From Acidobacteriota bacterium (GTDB taxonomy: Bacteria; Acidobacteriota; Terriglobia; Bryobacterales; Bryobacteraceae), in assembly GCA_947470805.1 (NCBI GenBank), contig CANIVU010000006.1:84733-148732 (forward strand): 64,000 nt of DNA, written 5' to 3'. The position numbers and the translations under genes are program-made. This document shows, in pieces, positions 19,316 through 28,645 of this stretch; the first letter of the stretch is position 1; every line of letters begins with the position of its first letter. The notes under the pieces are model-generated. The model had not been told where the DNA came from. It saw nothing but the letters and a program-made list of their open reading frames with translations, and ran no database searches.

Positions 19316-20610
19316 TTCTGTTTCCGATCCAGCAGCACCGCCACAAACTCCGCGTCCGACTCCATCAACACCTTCTTCGGGATATAACAATACCCCCCGT
19401 CTCCCCAGTCACTCCCCCACGAATTCTTCACCACATAGTAATTGCCCGAGTAACCAACGACTAACATCGCGTGTCGGCCATGCTGCCCGCTCGCCGCCTC
19501 GGACGCACTGACAATCCCATTCCGCCCGATCTCGGAAAACCGCGGCCCCGTATTCATCGCCAGATGCACCGGACACCCCGCGCTCAGCGCCTTTTTCACG
19601 TCGTCAATCGCAATCGGCCACGGCCGCGCCGGCAGCCGGTGCTGCGCCGCGTCGCTCGCCAAAAACTGCTCACTGGCCATCGGCTCCGGCGCATCGTCCG
19701 GCCACAACCGCTGCTGACAAGTCCCCTCCTGCGCCAATACCTGTCCCGGCTCCGGCCCGCCCACCGTCCCATCCCCGCCCGTATACGCATACCGGTAACT
19801 CCGCGCGTCACCCTGCATCTGCTGAAACTGCAACATCGTGTAATTCGCCGATAACCGCGGCACATTCGCCTGCAAAATCCGGTGTGACATCTCGGTCGCA
19901 TGCGTCCACGCGAACGCCGAACATCGCGAAGTCTGCCGCTGGTCGGCCACCGGCGTCGCATACCCCCGCAAGTCCACCGCATCCCGCACGACAGCCGAAG
20001 CAAACGGCTCCGGCAACGGCCGCGTCTCCGCCCGCTCCCCGCCCATCCCGGGCACCGAAACCTCAATCGGGCTCCAGTCAATCCCCGTATATCGCGATTG
20101 CAACAGCGCCAGCACCGCCATCGGCAGGAACCCGAACGCATGCAGCCGCCCATCACGTTCAAACAGATGCACCGTCTCGCCCGTCCCCGGCGCCAACTGC
20201 TCAAACTGTGCAGCGAAACCCGGCTCGGTAAACGCTCGATACCCGTTCTCGGTCAACTGCGAGGTCAGCGTGTCGCCAAAGAACGGATGCTCACCAAACA
20301 GGTTCGTGGCCGACTCCGCGTAATCGTCCTCCGACCAATCCCCCTCATCGTCCTCGAAGTCCTCTTCATCGGCATTCGGAAAATCTTCCGCCGAACCAAA
20401 CGCCCGCTCGTCCACCTCCGGCAACTCGTCCGCCGGCTCGTCATCCTCATCGAACTCTTCAGAATCCTCAGACTCCTCGTAGTCCTCCTCCTCTACGGGT
20501 TCGTCCTCGTCGAACTCTTCCTCGTCTTCAAACTCCTCCGGCTCGTCACCGCCATCGGAATCATCGAAGAAGTCGAAGTCATCGTCGTCCGGCGAGCAGA
20601 AGTAGCGCAT
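19312..20610 (-). CDS. Papain-like (C1A) cysteine protease with hyper-acidic N-terminal region
   Basis: The 432-residue protein has no signal peptide. Of its first 100 residues 56 are Asp or Glu and only two are basic, forming a long disordered acidic tract. A spacer domain (residues 100-205) follows, then a papain fold: oxyanion Gln224 and nucleophile Cys230 in DQRQTSRCSAFA, His380 in GRHAMLVVGY and Asn396 in VKNSWGSDWGDGGY, so the triad is complete. The acidic tract could act as an inhibitory propeptide, bind cations or target basic proteins; none of these is shown. Its TGA overlaps the TTG start of the flavoprotein gene. Confidence 0.88.
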   Translation of the reverse strand: MRYFCSPDDDDFDFFDDSDGGDEPEEFEDEEEFDEDEPVEEEDYEESEDSEEFDEDDEPADELPEVDERAFGSAEDFPNADEEDFEDDEGDWSEDDYAESATNLFGEHPFFGDTLTSQLTENGYRAFTEPGFAAQFEQLAPGTGETVHLFERDGRLHAFGFLPMAVLALLQSRYTGIDWSPIEVSVPGMGGERAETRPLPEPFASAVVRDAVDLRGYATPVADQRQTSRCSAFAWTHATEMSHRILQANVPRLSANYTMLQFQQMQGDARSYRYAYTGGDGTVGGPEPGQVLAQEGTCQQRLWPDDAPEPMASEQFLASDAAQHRLPARPWPIAIDDVKKALSAGCPVHLAMNTGPRFSEIGRNGIVSASEAASGQHGRHAMLVVGYSGNYYVVKNSWGSDWGDGGYCYIPKKVLMESDAEFVAVLLDRKQN

Positions 20611-20682
20611 ACCCTACATCTACCAAAAAAGATGTCCCCACATCCCCGGTAACGCCTCGCCCCGCTCCATCATCCAACCGGC

Positions 20683-21057
20683 ATGATGCGCCTCTGCCTA
20701 CTCCTGCTAACCCTCACCGCCGCCCTCTCCGCCCAGGTTCGCACCGCCAACATCAACGGCGGCCGCGGCGGCGGCAAGTGCACCCTTGAACTCGTCGTCG
20801 ATGGCGTAGCCGAAGTCGAAGTCCGCGGCGACATCGCCGAAATCCACACCCGCGAGGGCCGCCCCGCCACCTGGCGTCGCTTCGATTGCAACCGCCCCAT
20901 GCCTCCCATTCCCGCCAGCTTCCGGTTCCGCGGCATCGACGGTCGCGGAACCCAGCACCTGCTCCACAAGCCCAGCCCCGACGGTCCCGCCGTCATCCTG
21001 ATCGAAGACTACAAGCGCGGCCGCGAAGCCTACACCTTCGACATTCTCTTCAAATAG
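20683..21057 (+). CDS. Small secreted protein of unknown function
   Basis: A 124-residue product with a signal peptide (MMRLCLLLLTLTAALSAQ) and a mature part rich in beta strands (KCTLELVVDGVAEVEVRGD) that keeps two cysteines, which may form a disulphide. Either of two adjacent ATG codons may be used. It is divergent from the acidic protease gene; the 72-base gap between them holds an inverted repeat ACATCT/AGATGT at 20616-20635. No family was recognised. Confidence 0.55.
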   Translation: MMRLCLLLLTLTAALSAQVRTANINGGRGGGKCTLELVVDGVAEVEVRGDIAEIHTREGRPATWRRFDCNRPMPPIPASFRFRGIDGRGTQHLLHKPSPDGPAVILIEDYKRGREAYTFDILFK

Positions 21058-21063
21058 CGCAAA

Positions 21064-21771
21064 CTACTTCCCCGCAAGCGGCCGCACCCAGATGTTCCGG
21101 AACCGCAGCAGCGTGTCCTTCACCTCCGGGTGAAAATGGTCCTGCAATAAAATCGGCCCCGGATCGCACGCCGTCTTCACTTCGCTCCCCGGCGTGTTCT
21201 TCGTAATGTTCACGTGGTCCTGCACCAGCACCCCGTTGTGCAACAGCGTCAACGTCGCGGGCTTCGTCACCTTCCCCGCCCCGTCGCACTCGGCCGCATG
21301 GAACACCATGTCGTAGGTCTGCCACTGCTCAGGCGGCCGCGAGGCGTTCACCAGCGGCGCATGCTGCCCATACACCGCCGCCGCTGACCCATTGGCGTAC
21401 GTCGGATTCTCATACGAATCCAGCACCTGCACCTCGTACCGGCCCTGTATATAAACGCCCGAATTCCCCCGCGCCTGGCTCTTGGCCTGCGCCATTAAAG
21501 GCGTCGAAAACTCAACGTGAATCTGCGCGCTTCCAAACGTCTTCTTCGTCAAAATATCCCCGGTGCCGCTCTTGCAAACCAGCACCCCATCCCGCACCAT
21601 CCACTCCGCCGGCCGCCCATCTTTATGCGTCCATTCCCCGGCCGACTTCCCGTCAAACAGCACCACCGCGTCCGACGGCGCCTTCCCCTCCCCGCCCGGC
21701 GTCACCACCCGCGGCTGCGGCCCGCTCTGCGCCAACGCCGCCATCGAAACCACAAAAATCAAATACCGCAT
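21064..21771 (-). CDS. DUF1080 (3-keto-disaccharide hydrolase-type) secreted protein
   Basis: The ATG is used because GGAGGTG lies just before it; a GTG two codons earlier sits inside that site. The 235-residue product has a signal peptide and the DUF1080 hallmarks: VVLFDGKSAGEWTH, WMVRDGVLVCKSGTGDILTKK, NSGVYIQGRYEVQVLDSY and a closing FRNIWVRPL. Members bind or hydrolyse oxidised sugars and are abundant in Planctomycetes and Acidobacteria. The gene lies two bases after the stop of the amidohydrolase gene and is surely co-transcribed with it. Confidence 0.9.
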   Translation of the reverse strand: MRYLIFVVSMAALAQSGPQPRVVTPGGEGKAPSDAVVLFDGKSAGEWTHKDGRPAEWMVRDGVLVCKSGTGDILTKKTFGSAQIHVEFSTPLMAQAKSQARGNSGVYIQGRYEVQVLDSYENPTYANGSAAAVYGQHAPLVNASRPPEQWQTYDMVFHAAECDGAGKVTKPATLTLLHNGVLVQDHVNITKNTPGSEVKTACDPGPILLQDHFHPEVKDTLLRFRNIWVRPLAGK

Positions 21772-21773
21772 GC

Positions 21774-22571
21774 TCACCTCCAGAAAACCTGTTCCGCCGT
21801 CTTTCCCAACAGCCAGTCTTTATCTTCCTTCCGCAAAAACGGAAGCCCGTCCTTCACCAGGCCAATGGACGCCGCATACGTGTGCCCGCCCTCAACCTGG
21901 AACGGACAATCGCTCGCCCACATAATCCGCCGCGGCCCGTAGTCTTCAAACACCCGCTGGATCAATGGCGCCAAATCCCGATACGGCGCGGTCTTCTTCC
22001 CCAACGCATAAAACGCCGAAGCCTTCACATGCACCCGCTTATGCTTCGCCAATCCACACAGCAGCCGCACATCCGCGTCCCGCACTTCCCCCGTCGCCCC
22101 AATCCGCGCCAAATGGTCAATTACCACCGGCGTGTCCGGATACTTCGCGCACATCCGGTCAATCACCGGCAACGACTCCGGCCCCACCAGCGCGCACATC
22201 GCCTGCCCGTTCTCCGCCCCAGCTCGCCACATCACGTCCGAATCCAATCCCGTCCCCGCCAGCACACGAAACCCGCGCACACCGTGCTTCCGCAAGTCTT
22301 TCATCACCCCGGCCACGCCCGGCGATTTCGAATCCACCACCGCCACCCCGGAAAACACCTTCGGGAACTTCTTCATCATGTCCAACATGTAGGAATTATC
22401 GAAGCGATAAAAACTCATCTGGATCAAAACGACCCGCGAAACCCCAACCGGCTTCGAATGCGCAAACAGATCCTCCGGCGTAAACCGAGCCGGTGAATAG
22501 TCCCGCTCATTGGCCACCCGCGGGTACCGGGTCTTGTCATCCGTCCAAACATGCACATGGGCGTCGATCAT
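21774..22571 (-). CDS. Metal-dependent amidohydrolase (amidohydrolase 2/PDC-lactonase-like)
   Basis: The 265-residue TIM-barrel protein starts with the metal motif MIDAHVHVW, has VVIDHLARIG for a later histidine, VHVKASAFYAL and the terminal MWASDCPFQ aspartate, all in the order of the amidohydrolase_2 family (2-pyrone-4,6-dicarboxylate lactonase, L-fucono- or L-rhamnono-lactonase). A sugar lactone or aromatic lactone is the likely substrate. It is coupled to the DUF1080 gene and divergent from an MFS transporter of the organic-anion type, which supports a carbohydrate-acid role. Confidence 0.85.
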   Translation of the reverse strand: MIDAHVHVWTDDKTRYPRVANERDYSPARFTPEDLFAHSKPVGVSRVVLIQMSFYRFDNSYMLDMMKKFPKVFSGVAVVDSKSPGVAGVMKDLRKHGVRGFRVLAGTGLDSDVMWRAGAENGQAMCALVGPESLPVIDRMCAKYPDTPVVIDHLARIGATGEVRDADVRLLCGLAKHKRVHVKASAFYALGKKTAPYRDLAPLIQRVFEDYGPRRIMWASDCPFQVEGGHTYAASIGLVKDGLPFLRKEDKDWLLGKTAEQVFWR

Positions 22572-22586
22572 AGGCTAAGCAGCAAG

Positions 22587-22592
22587 TATACT
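22587..22592 (+). promoter_or_regulatory. Putative -10 box (TATACT) of the MFS gene, leaderless type
   Basis: TATACT ends exactly six bases before the chosen ATG of the MFS gene and there is no good ribosome site. The box also supports this ATG over an upstream in-frame start at 22551. Confidence 0.5.
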
Positions 22593-22598
22593 TTGGGA

Positions 22599-23813
22599 AT
22601 GTCTTTTCGCGGCGGATCCGGGATTCTAGCCCTGCTAGTCCTCTCGGTCACCATCAACTACATCGATCGCGGCGCACTCTCCGTAGCCGCCCCCATCATG
22701 AAAACCGAACTCGGTCTCACCACCGAGCAAATCGGCCTCCTCCTCTCGGCCTTCTTCTGGACCTACGCCACGGCGCAGCTCATCGTCGGCCCCATCGTCG
22801 ACAAATACCCCGTCAAATGGGTCTACGCCATCGGCTTCTTCATCTGGTCCTCGGCCACCGCCGCCGTCGGCTTCGCCTACTCCCTGCCCATGTTGCTGAT
22901 GTTCCGTTTCATCCTCGGCCTCGGTGAATCGGTCGCCTACCCCGCCTGCGGAAAAATCATCGTCCGCGCCTTCCCCGAAGAACGCCGCGGCTTCGCCAAC
23001 GCCATGGTCGACGCTGGTTCCAAAGCCGGCCCCGGCTTGAGCACCCTCTTCGGCGGCCTCGCCGTTGCCGCCTACGGCTGGCGCGCCGTCTTCGTCATCA
23101 TCGGCGTCGGCAGCCTCCTCTGGCTCGTCCCCTGGCTCAAACTCGTCCCCGCCAAAGACGACGCCCACGGCATCGAGCACGGCCCTGGCCCCGGCTGGTC
23201 CGAAATGCTCACCAACCGCCAGGTCTGGGTCACCTCCCTCGGCATGTTGACCTACGGCTATACCAACTACTTCATGCTCACCTGGCTCCCCAGCTACCTC
23301 ATCAAGGAGCGCGGCTTTTCCATGGCCGAAATGGCGACACTTGGCTCCATCCCCTTCTGGACGATGGCCCTGTCTTCCCTCGTCTCCGGCTGGCTCAGCG
23401 ATCGCCTCATCCGCGGCGGCCGCGACGCCGGCGCCGTCCGCAAAGGCTTCGCCGCCATCGGCCTCCTCCTCTGCGGCGCCGCCATGCTCCCCGCGCCCAT
23501 GGTCACCAGCGCGGCCCACTCCCTCGGCCTCATCACCTTCGCCTGCGCCGCCATCGGCATGTACAGCTCCAACGTCTGGGCCATCACCCAAACCCTCGCC
23601 GGCCCCACCGCCGCCGGCCGATGGACCGGCTTCCAAAACTTCTTCGGTAACCTCGGCGGCGTCGTCGCCCCCATCGTCACCGGCATGATCGTCGCCCAAA
23701 CCGGGTCGTTCCTCTTCGCCTTCTGGACCGCCGCCGCCATCCTTGGCTTGGGCGTCGCCGCCTACGCCATCTTCCTTCGCAAACTGGAACCCGTGCAATG
23801 GAAAACAACCTAG
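22599..23813 (+). CDS. MFS transporter, anion:cation symporter type
   Basis: The 404-residue product has twelve hydrophobic segments. The N-terminal NYIDRGALSVAAPIMKTELGL is the signature region of the ACS family (glucarate, galactonate, phthalate transporters), and GLGESVAYPACGKIIVRAFPEERRG matches its loop 4 to 5 motif. It probably takes up an organic or sugar acid. It is the first gene of a three-gene unit with an M20 hydrolase and a class V aminotransferase, and it overlaps the hydrolase gene by 16 bases. Confidence 0.88.
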   Translation: MSFRGGSGILALLVLSVTINYIDRGALSVAAPIMKTELGLTTEQIGLLLSAFFWTYATAQLIVGPIVDKYPVKWVYAIGFFIWSSATAAVGFAYSLPMLLMFRFILGLGESVAYPACGKIIVRAFPEERRGFANAMVDAGSKAGPGLSTLFGGLAVAAYGWRAVFVIIGVGSLLWLVPWLKLVPAKDDAHGIEHGPGPGWSEMLTNRQVWVTSLGMLTYGYTNYFMLTWLPSYLIKERGFSMAEMATLGSIPFWTMALSSLVSGWLSDRLIRGGRDAGAVRKGFAAIGLLLCGAAMLPAPMVTSAAHSLGLITFACAAIGMYSSNVWAITQTLAGPTAAGRWTGFQNFFGNLGGVVAPIVTGMIVAQTGSFLFAFWTAAAILGLGVAAYAIFLRKLEPVQWKTT

Positions 23814-24922
23814 ACGTCCTCGCCCTCCTCGCCGACCTCGTCGCCATTCCCAGCGTCAACCTCGCCTACGACGGCGGCGTCCCGGAAACCGCCGTCGCCC
23901 AGTATGTGGAGCGATTCTTCGCCCACCACCACATCGAAACCTTCCGCCAGGAAGTAGAGCCCGGCCGTTACAACGTCATCGCCCGCCTCCCCGGCCATAA
24001 CCCCAACCGCCGCGTCATCCTCGAAGCCCACATGGATACGGTTTCGGTGAACGGCATGACCATCCCGCCCTTCGAGCCCAAAATCGAAGACGGCCGCCTC
24101 TACGGCCGCGGGTCCTGCGACACCAAGGCCGGCCTCGCCGCCATGATGCACGCCATGGCCAGCATCAAGGCGGCCGGGAAGGTCCCCCCCTGCGAAATCT
24201 GGCTCGCCGCCGTCGTCGACGAAGAATACTCCTTCACAGGCGTCCTCCGCCTCTGCGAGGGCCTCGAAGCCGCCGCCGCCATCGTCGCCGAACCCACCGA
24301 AATGCGCCTCGTTTCGGCCTCAAAAGGCGTCCTCCGCTGGCGCATGCGTACCCGCGGCAAAGCCGCCCACAGTGCCAAACCCCATCTTGGCGTAAACGCT
24401 ATCTCCCACATGGCCACCGTCATCCAGGCCCTCGATCAGCAAGCCAAAACGCTGGCCAAATCCACCCACCCCCTCCTCGGCCCCGCCACCCTCAACATCG
24501 GCCTCATTCGCGGCGGCGAACAGGTCAACTTCGTCCCCGACCTCTGCGAAATCACCCTCGATCGCCGCCTCATCCCCGGCGAAGATCCCATGCAAATCTG
24601 GCACGGCTACGCCGCCCTCGCCGCCCAACTCGGCGCCGAAATCGAAGCCCCCTTCATCGCCGACAGTCCGCTTGAAACCGCCACCACCGCCGACGTCGTC
24701 CACACCGCCCAACGCGTCCTGGTCGATCTTGGCCGCCCCGTCGCCCCCGTCGGCGTCCCCTTCGGCTCCGACGCCAGCAAACTCGGCCGCATCGGCATCC
24801 CCAGCATCATCTTCGGCCCCGGCTCCATCGACCGTGCCCACGCCGCCATCGAATACGTCGAAACCGATCAGGTCCTCGAGGCCGCCACCTTCTTCCGCCA
24901 GTTCATTCTCGAATTCAAATGA
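23798..24922 (+). CDS. M20 family metallohydrolase (ArgE/DapE-like)
   Basis: The 374-residue protein shows the di-zinc metallopeptidase motifs: EAHMDTV with the first His and Asp, YGRGSCDTKAGLAAMM with the bridging Asp, AVVDEEYSFTGV with the general-base Glu pair, and a late GSDASKLGRIGIPSIIFGPGSI region. A lid-type dimerisation domain lies between (LGVNAISHMATVIQAL). Members deacylate N-acyl amino acids or cleave small peptides. Its ATG lies inside the end of the MFS gene and its stop overlaps the aminotransferase start. Confidence 0.9.
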   Translation: MENNLDVLALLADLVAIPSVNLAYDGGVPETAVAQYVERFFAHHHIETFRQEVEPGRYNVIARLPGHNPNRRVILEAHMDTVSVNGMTIPPFEPKIEDGRLYGRGSCDTKAGLAAMMHAMASIKAAGKVPPCEIWLAAVVDEEYSFTGVLRLCEGLEAAAAIVAEPTEMRLVSASKGVLRWRMRTRGKAAHSAKPHLGVNAISHMATVIQALDQQAKTLAKSTHPLLGPATLNIGLIRGGEQVNFVPDLCEITLDRRLIPGEDPMQIWHGYAALAAQLGAEIEAPFIADSPLETATTADVVHTAQRVLVDLGRPVAPVGVPFGSDASKLGRIGIPSIIFGPGSIDRAHAAIEYVETDQVLEAATFFRQFILEFK

Positions 24923-26022
24923 GCAACGTCGTCTTCCCCACAGCGCAAACCCGCGCCTATTTGGACACCGCCGCCGAAGGCCTCCCTCCCCTCTGCGTCC
25001 AAGCCGCGCTCGCCGAATACTGGCAGGAAAAAGCGAAAGGCACCCCCGGCCGCAACCGCCACTACGAAGTCCAGGCCCAGGCCGAACAAGCCATCGCCAC
25101 CATGCTCGGCGCCCCCGCCAGCGATGTCGTCCTCCTCTCCAACACCTCCGACGCCCTCAACCTCTTCGCCAACTCCATCCAATGGAAACCCGGCGACGAA
25201 GTCCTCATCAGCGATCTCGAATTCCCCAGCGGTGTCCTCGTCTGGCTCCGCCTCCGCCAGCTGGGCGTGAAGGTCGTCCTCATCGAATCGCACAACGGCG
25301 AGAGCCACATCGAGGATTGGACAGCCAAAATTACCGAAAACACCAAGGTCGTCTGCGTCAGTCAGGTCAGCTACAAAACCGGCACCCAAATCCCTTTCCT
25401 CGAAGCCCTGGGCGCCGCCGTCCACGCCGCAGGAGCGTACTTTATCGTTGACGCCACCCAGGCCCTCGGCCGCGTCCCCGTCAACGTCAAAAACGTCGAT
25501 TTCCTCGTCGCCAGCAGCTATAAGTGGTTACTGACAACCCATGGCCTCGGCATCGTCTACATCGCCCCCGCCCTCCGCGACACAATCCACGAAGCCACCG
25601 CCGGCTGGCACTCCGTCGAACAGGTCTTCCACCCCGACCGTTTCACCACCTATACCCCAAAGAAAACCGCCGGTGTCCTGCAATCCGGCATGCCCAACTT
25701 CCCCGCTTTGTACGCCACCAACGCCAGCGCCAACTTACTCCTCAACCTCGGCATCGCCAACATCGATAACACCCTCAAACCCCTCGTCACCCACCTCCGC
25801 CGCGAGTTACACAAGCAAGGCCACAACTTACTAACTCCAGCCGACCCAACTTACGCTTCCGGAATCGTCAGCCTCGCCCACGAAACACCCGAAGCGAAAA
25901 TGGCCGATCTCGCCGAAAAAGGCATCATCGTCTGGGGTGGCGACGGCCGCATCCGCATCTCTGTCCACCTCTACAACGACGCCGGCGATATCGAACGCCT
26001 CCTCGCCGCCCTACGCCCCTAA
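24919..26022 (+). CDS. Class V PLP-dependent aminotransferase (cysteine-desulfurase-like)
   Basis: The 367-residue protein carries the class V fold: [11 protein letters not shown] at the start, [39 protein letters not shown] with the PLP aspartate, and the PLP lysine in [14 protein letters not shown]. No clear mobile cysteine loop of true cysteine desulfurases was recognised, so an isopenicillin-N-epimerase-like or lyase role is equally possible. It overlaps the M20 gene by four bases (ATGA) and meets the broken kinase gene tail to tail. Confidence 0.85.
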   Translation: MSNVVFPTAQTRAYLDTAAEGLPPLCVQAALAEYWQEKAKGTPGRNRHYEVQAQAEQAIATMLGAPASDVVLLSNTSDALNLFANSIQWKPGDEVLISDLEFPSGVLVWLRLRQLGVKVVLIESHNGESHIEDWTAKITENTKVVCVSQVSYKTGTQIPFLEALGAAVHAAGAYFIVDATQALGRVPVNVKNVDFLVASSYKWLLTTHGLGIVYIAPALRDTIHEATAGWHSVEQVFHPDRFTTYTPKKTAGVLQSGMPNFPALYATNASANLLLNLGIANIDNTLKPLVTHLRRELHKQGHNLLTPADPTYASGIVSLAHETPEAKMADLAEKGIIVWGGDGRIRISVHLYNDAGDIERLLAALRP

Positions 26023-27860
26023 AATCGCTGCGGCAACGCCATCCAATAGCTCCCGTTTCCGCACCGGCTTCGCCAGATACCCCGTACACCCCACCTCCAG
26101 ACACCGTTCCCGGTATCCCATCACCGCGTGCGCCGTCAGCGCCACAATCGGCACCGCCGAACCGCTTGCCCGGATCAACCTCGTCGCCTCCAAACCATCC
26201 ATCTCCGGCATCTCCACGTCCATCAAGATCAGATCAAACCGCGTCCCCGCCGCCCATTCACCGCCCGCTCCACTCGATACCCCTGGTTCGTCAAGTGCCG
26301 TTCCACAATCGCAAAATTGTCGTCGTTGTCCTCGGCGACCAGAATATGCGCCGTTGACACCGCGGGCACCCCGGAAGGCGCCGCCGCCACAACCGCCATC
26401 CCCACCTCCAATGGCACCCACACCTGGAACTCCGCCCCCGCTCCAGGTACATTCCGCACCGAAATCTGCCCGCCCATCGCATCCACCAACGACTTCACAA
26501 TACTCAGCCCCAGCCCCGCGCCCCCCTTCCGTCGCGTCGTAGAACTGTCGCCCTGGAAAAACCGGTCGAACAGATACGGCAACGCCTCCTCCGGTATCCC
26601 CCCACCGCTGTCCGTCACCCGGAACGACATCCCCGTCCCCTCGGCCTTCACGTCCACCCGCACATACCCCTGATCGGTGAACTTCACCGCGTTCTCCGTA
26701 AGGTTCACCACCACCTGCCGCAACCGCGCCGCGTCACCCATAACAATCTCCGGCAGCCCGCTGTCGATCGCCAGCTCGAAGTCCAGCCCCTTCCCCCCGG
26801 CTTTCTCGGCCACCGGCGCCATCGCCTCCCGCAGCCGCGCCCCCAGCGGAAACGCCACCCGTTCTCACTCAATCTGCCCGGCTTCAATCTTCGACACATC
26901 CAGAAGATCCGAAATCAGCCGCATCAAAGTCTCGGCGTTCTCATTCACCCTCTTCAGCGCCTGCTGCACCTCCGGCTCCCGAGCACTCTCCAGCGCCAGT
27001 TCCATCGTTCCCAGGATCACGTTCAACGGCGTCCGCATCTCGTGGCTGATCGTCGCCAAAAACTGCGTCTTCGCCTCGCTCGCCTGCTCGGCCGCCTGCT
27101 GCGCCACCCGCAGCGCGCTGATGTCGGTTTGGATCGCCACAAACCGCTCCACCTCACCCGCCGCATTCCGGATCGGCGAAATGTGAATCGAGGTCCAATA
27201 CTTCTCCCCGGCCTTCGTATAGTTCAAAATCTCGCACTGTACAGACCGCCCCGTCCGCACCCCCTCCTGCAACAGCCGCACCGTCCCCTGATCCGTTTCC
27301 GGCCCCTGCAACAGCCGCCCCGGCTTCTGCCCCACCACCTCCGCCAACGTGTACCCCGTCTTCCGCGCAAACGCCTCGTTCACCCACTCCGCCCGGCCCC
27401 GCCCGTCGGCAATCACCACCAAACTATCCGTATAACTCGCCACCAGCGACAGCATCTCCAACTCCGCCTGCGCCGCCCGCTGCTGCGTCATGTCACGCAA
27501 CGTCCCAACAACGCCGCCCTCCTCCAACCCCACCGCCGACAGCTCCATCCACACCAAACCGCCATCCTGGTGCCGCATCCTGACCTCTGTCAACAGCCGC
27601 ACGTCCCCCCAATCGGCCTCCGCCACAAACGCCCGCAGCGGCACCCCCACACATGCCGCCACCTCGTACCCCAGCGTCTTCGTCCACGCCCGGTTCAGAA
27701 ACGTTATCGTCCCGCCCGCGCACGTCTCAAAAACGACCTCCGTCAACAGCTCAATTCGCCGCCGCATCCGGTTTTCCGATGCCAGCAACGCCTCCGTCAA
27801 TCGGTGCGTCGCCTGCACGTGAATGTCGTTCGTTACCAGATCAACGGCTGAATTGGGCAT
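26011..27860 (-). pseudogene. PAS-PAS hybrid histidine kinase with a nonsense codon and a frameshift
   Basis: The first 331 codons encode two PAS domains (LLTEVVFETCAGGTITFLNR; VIADGRGRAEWVNEAFARKTGYTLAEVVG) and the HisKA box SHEMRTPLNVILG, then stop at an in-frame TGA (26865-26867) right after SKIEAGQIE. The same frame resumes with ERVAFPLGARLREA and a full HATPase domain ([31 protein letters not shown]) and begins a receiver domain ([11 protein letters not shown]). Around 26230-26250 the reading shifts frame into [17 protein letters not shown], and the receiver looks about five to seven residues short at the junction. Two independent lesions argue for a decayed gene. The GTG after the TGA could still start a headless protein. 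Confidence 0.82.
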
Positions 27861-27871
27861 ATAAGGAGGTC

Positions 27872-28498
27872 CTACGCCACCACCGGCATAAATTGTTCCG
27901 TCAATGCCGCGCTGGATATCACACCAGCGTACAGCGGAAAAATGCTCTCACAGTAAGACGCCTGCTCCCCCGCCGACCGCGCCGACACACAATCGGACAG
28001 AATCGACACTTTGTACCCCCGCTCATACGCCGCCCTCCCCGTGGAATCAATACACAAGGACGTGATCATACCCCCCAGTAACAAATGCGTGATACCCCGC
28101 TCCCTCAGCGTCTCTTCCAGATCGGTGTTCGAAAAGGCATTGAACCCCTGCTTCCCGTTCACATACACCACCCGGTCCCCGAATGCCAACATTTCCGGAA
28201 TCGTCTCCGCCCCCTTACTCCCCGCCCGAAACGCGCCGGAGTTCTTAATCGTTCCCAGAATCCCTTCCGTCTCCGCCAGCGCCCGGTAATCCGCCGTCAA
28301 AATGATCGGCGTCGAAATAATGGTCATCTCCGTCCCGGCCACCGCGCGCAGCATCTTGAGCGTATTGGCCAATACACTGTCCACGCGGTTCGGTTCCTCA
28401 ACCACCCCGCGCAGAATACCATCCAGTGCGAAGTAGTCGTTCTGATACCCCACCAGTACAATCGCCGTCGTCTTGGGGTCTATCTGTTCTCGTTGCAT
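27872..28498 (-). CDS. Isochorismatase-family cysteine hydrolase, catalytic Asp replaced
   Basis: The start MQREQIDPKTTAIV was chosen by fit to the family; longer frames add a spurious hydrophobic stretch. The 208-residue product keeps the nucleophile Cys149 in GGMITSLCIDSTGRAA and the likely Lys116 in YVNGKQGFNAF. The usual catalytic Asp of the first strand (VIDMQNDF pattern) is Gly17 here (VLVGYQNDYF). A subfamily with this GYQNDYF pattern may exist, so loss of hydrolase activity is not certain. The gene is divergent from the toxin-antitoxin pair. Confidence 0.75.
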   Translation of the reverse strand: MQREQIDPKTTAIVLVGYQNDYFALDGILRGVVEEPNRVDSVLANTLKMLRAVAGTEMTIISTPIILTADYRALAETEGILGTIKNSGAFRAGSKGAETIPEMLAFGDRVVYVNGKQGFNAFSNTDLEETLRERGITHLLLGGMITSLCIDSTGRAAYERGYKVSILSDCVSARSAGEQASYCESIFPLYAGVISSAALTEQFMPVVA

Positions 28499-28570
28499 CG
28501 TACCAAACACCATGCAAACGAAGAACCAAACAAAACCCCAATAAAACAGCACTTCGCCCGCCGCCGAACC

Positions 28571-28603
28571 GGAACACTGTTCCGTTTCGTGCTGTTCCGT
28601 TTC
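28571..28603. promoter_or_regulatory. Candidate operator of the toxin-antitoxin pair
   Basis: A perfect 13-base palindrome GGAACACTGTTCC (28571-28583) overlaps the first of two 12-base direct repeats CTGTTCCGTTTC (28577-28588 and 28592-28603), 15 bases apart. It lies about 45-75 bases before the antitoxin gene in an AT-richer gap of 147 bases. Ribbon-helix-helix antitoxins usually bind such repeated half-sites to repress their own operon, so this is the likely site of autoregulation. Confidence 0.55.
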
Positions 28604-28645
28604 AAACAGCCTCCCGCAGCCATGAATGGGCCATACTAAACCCAC

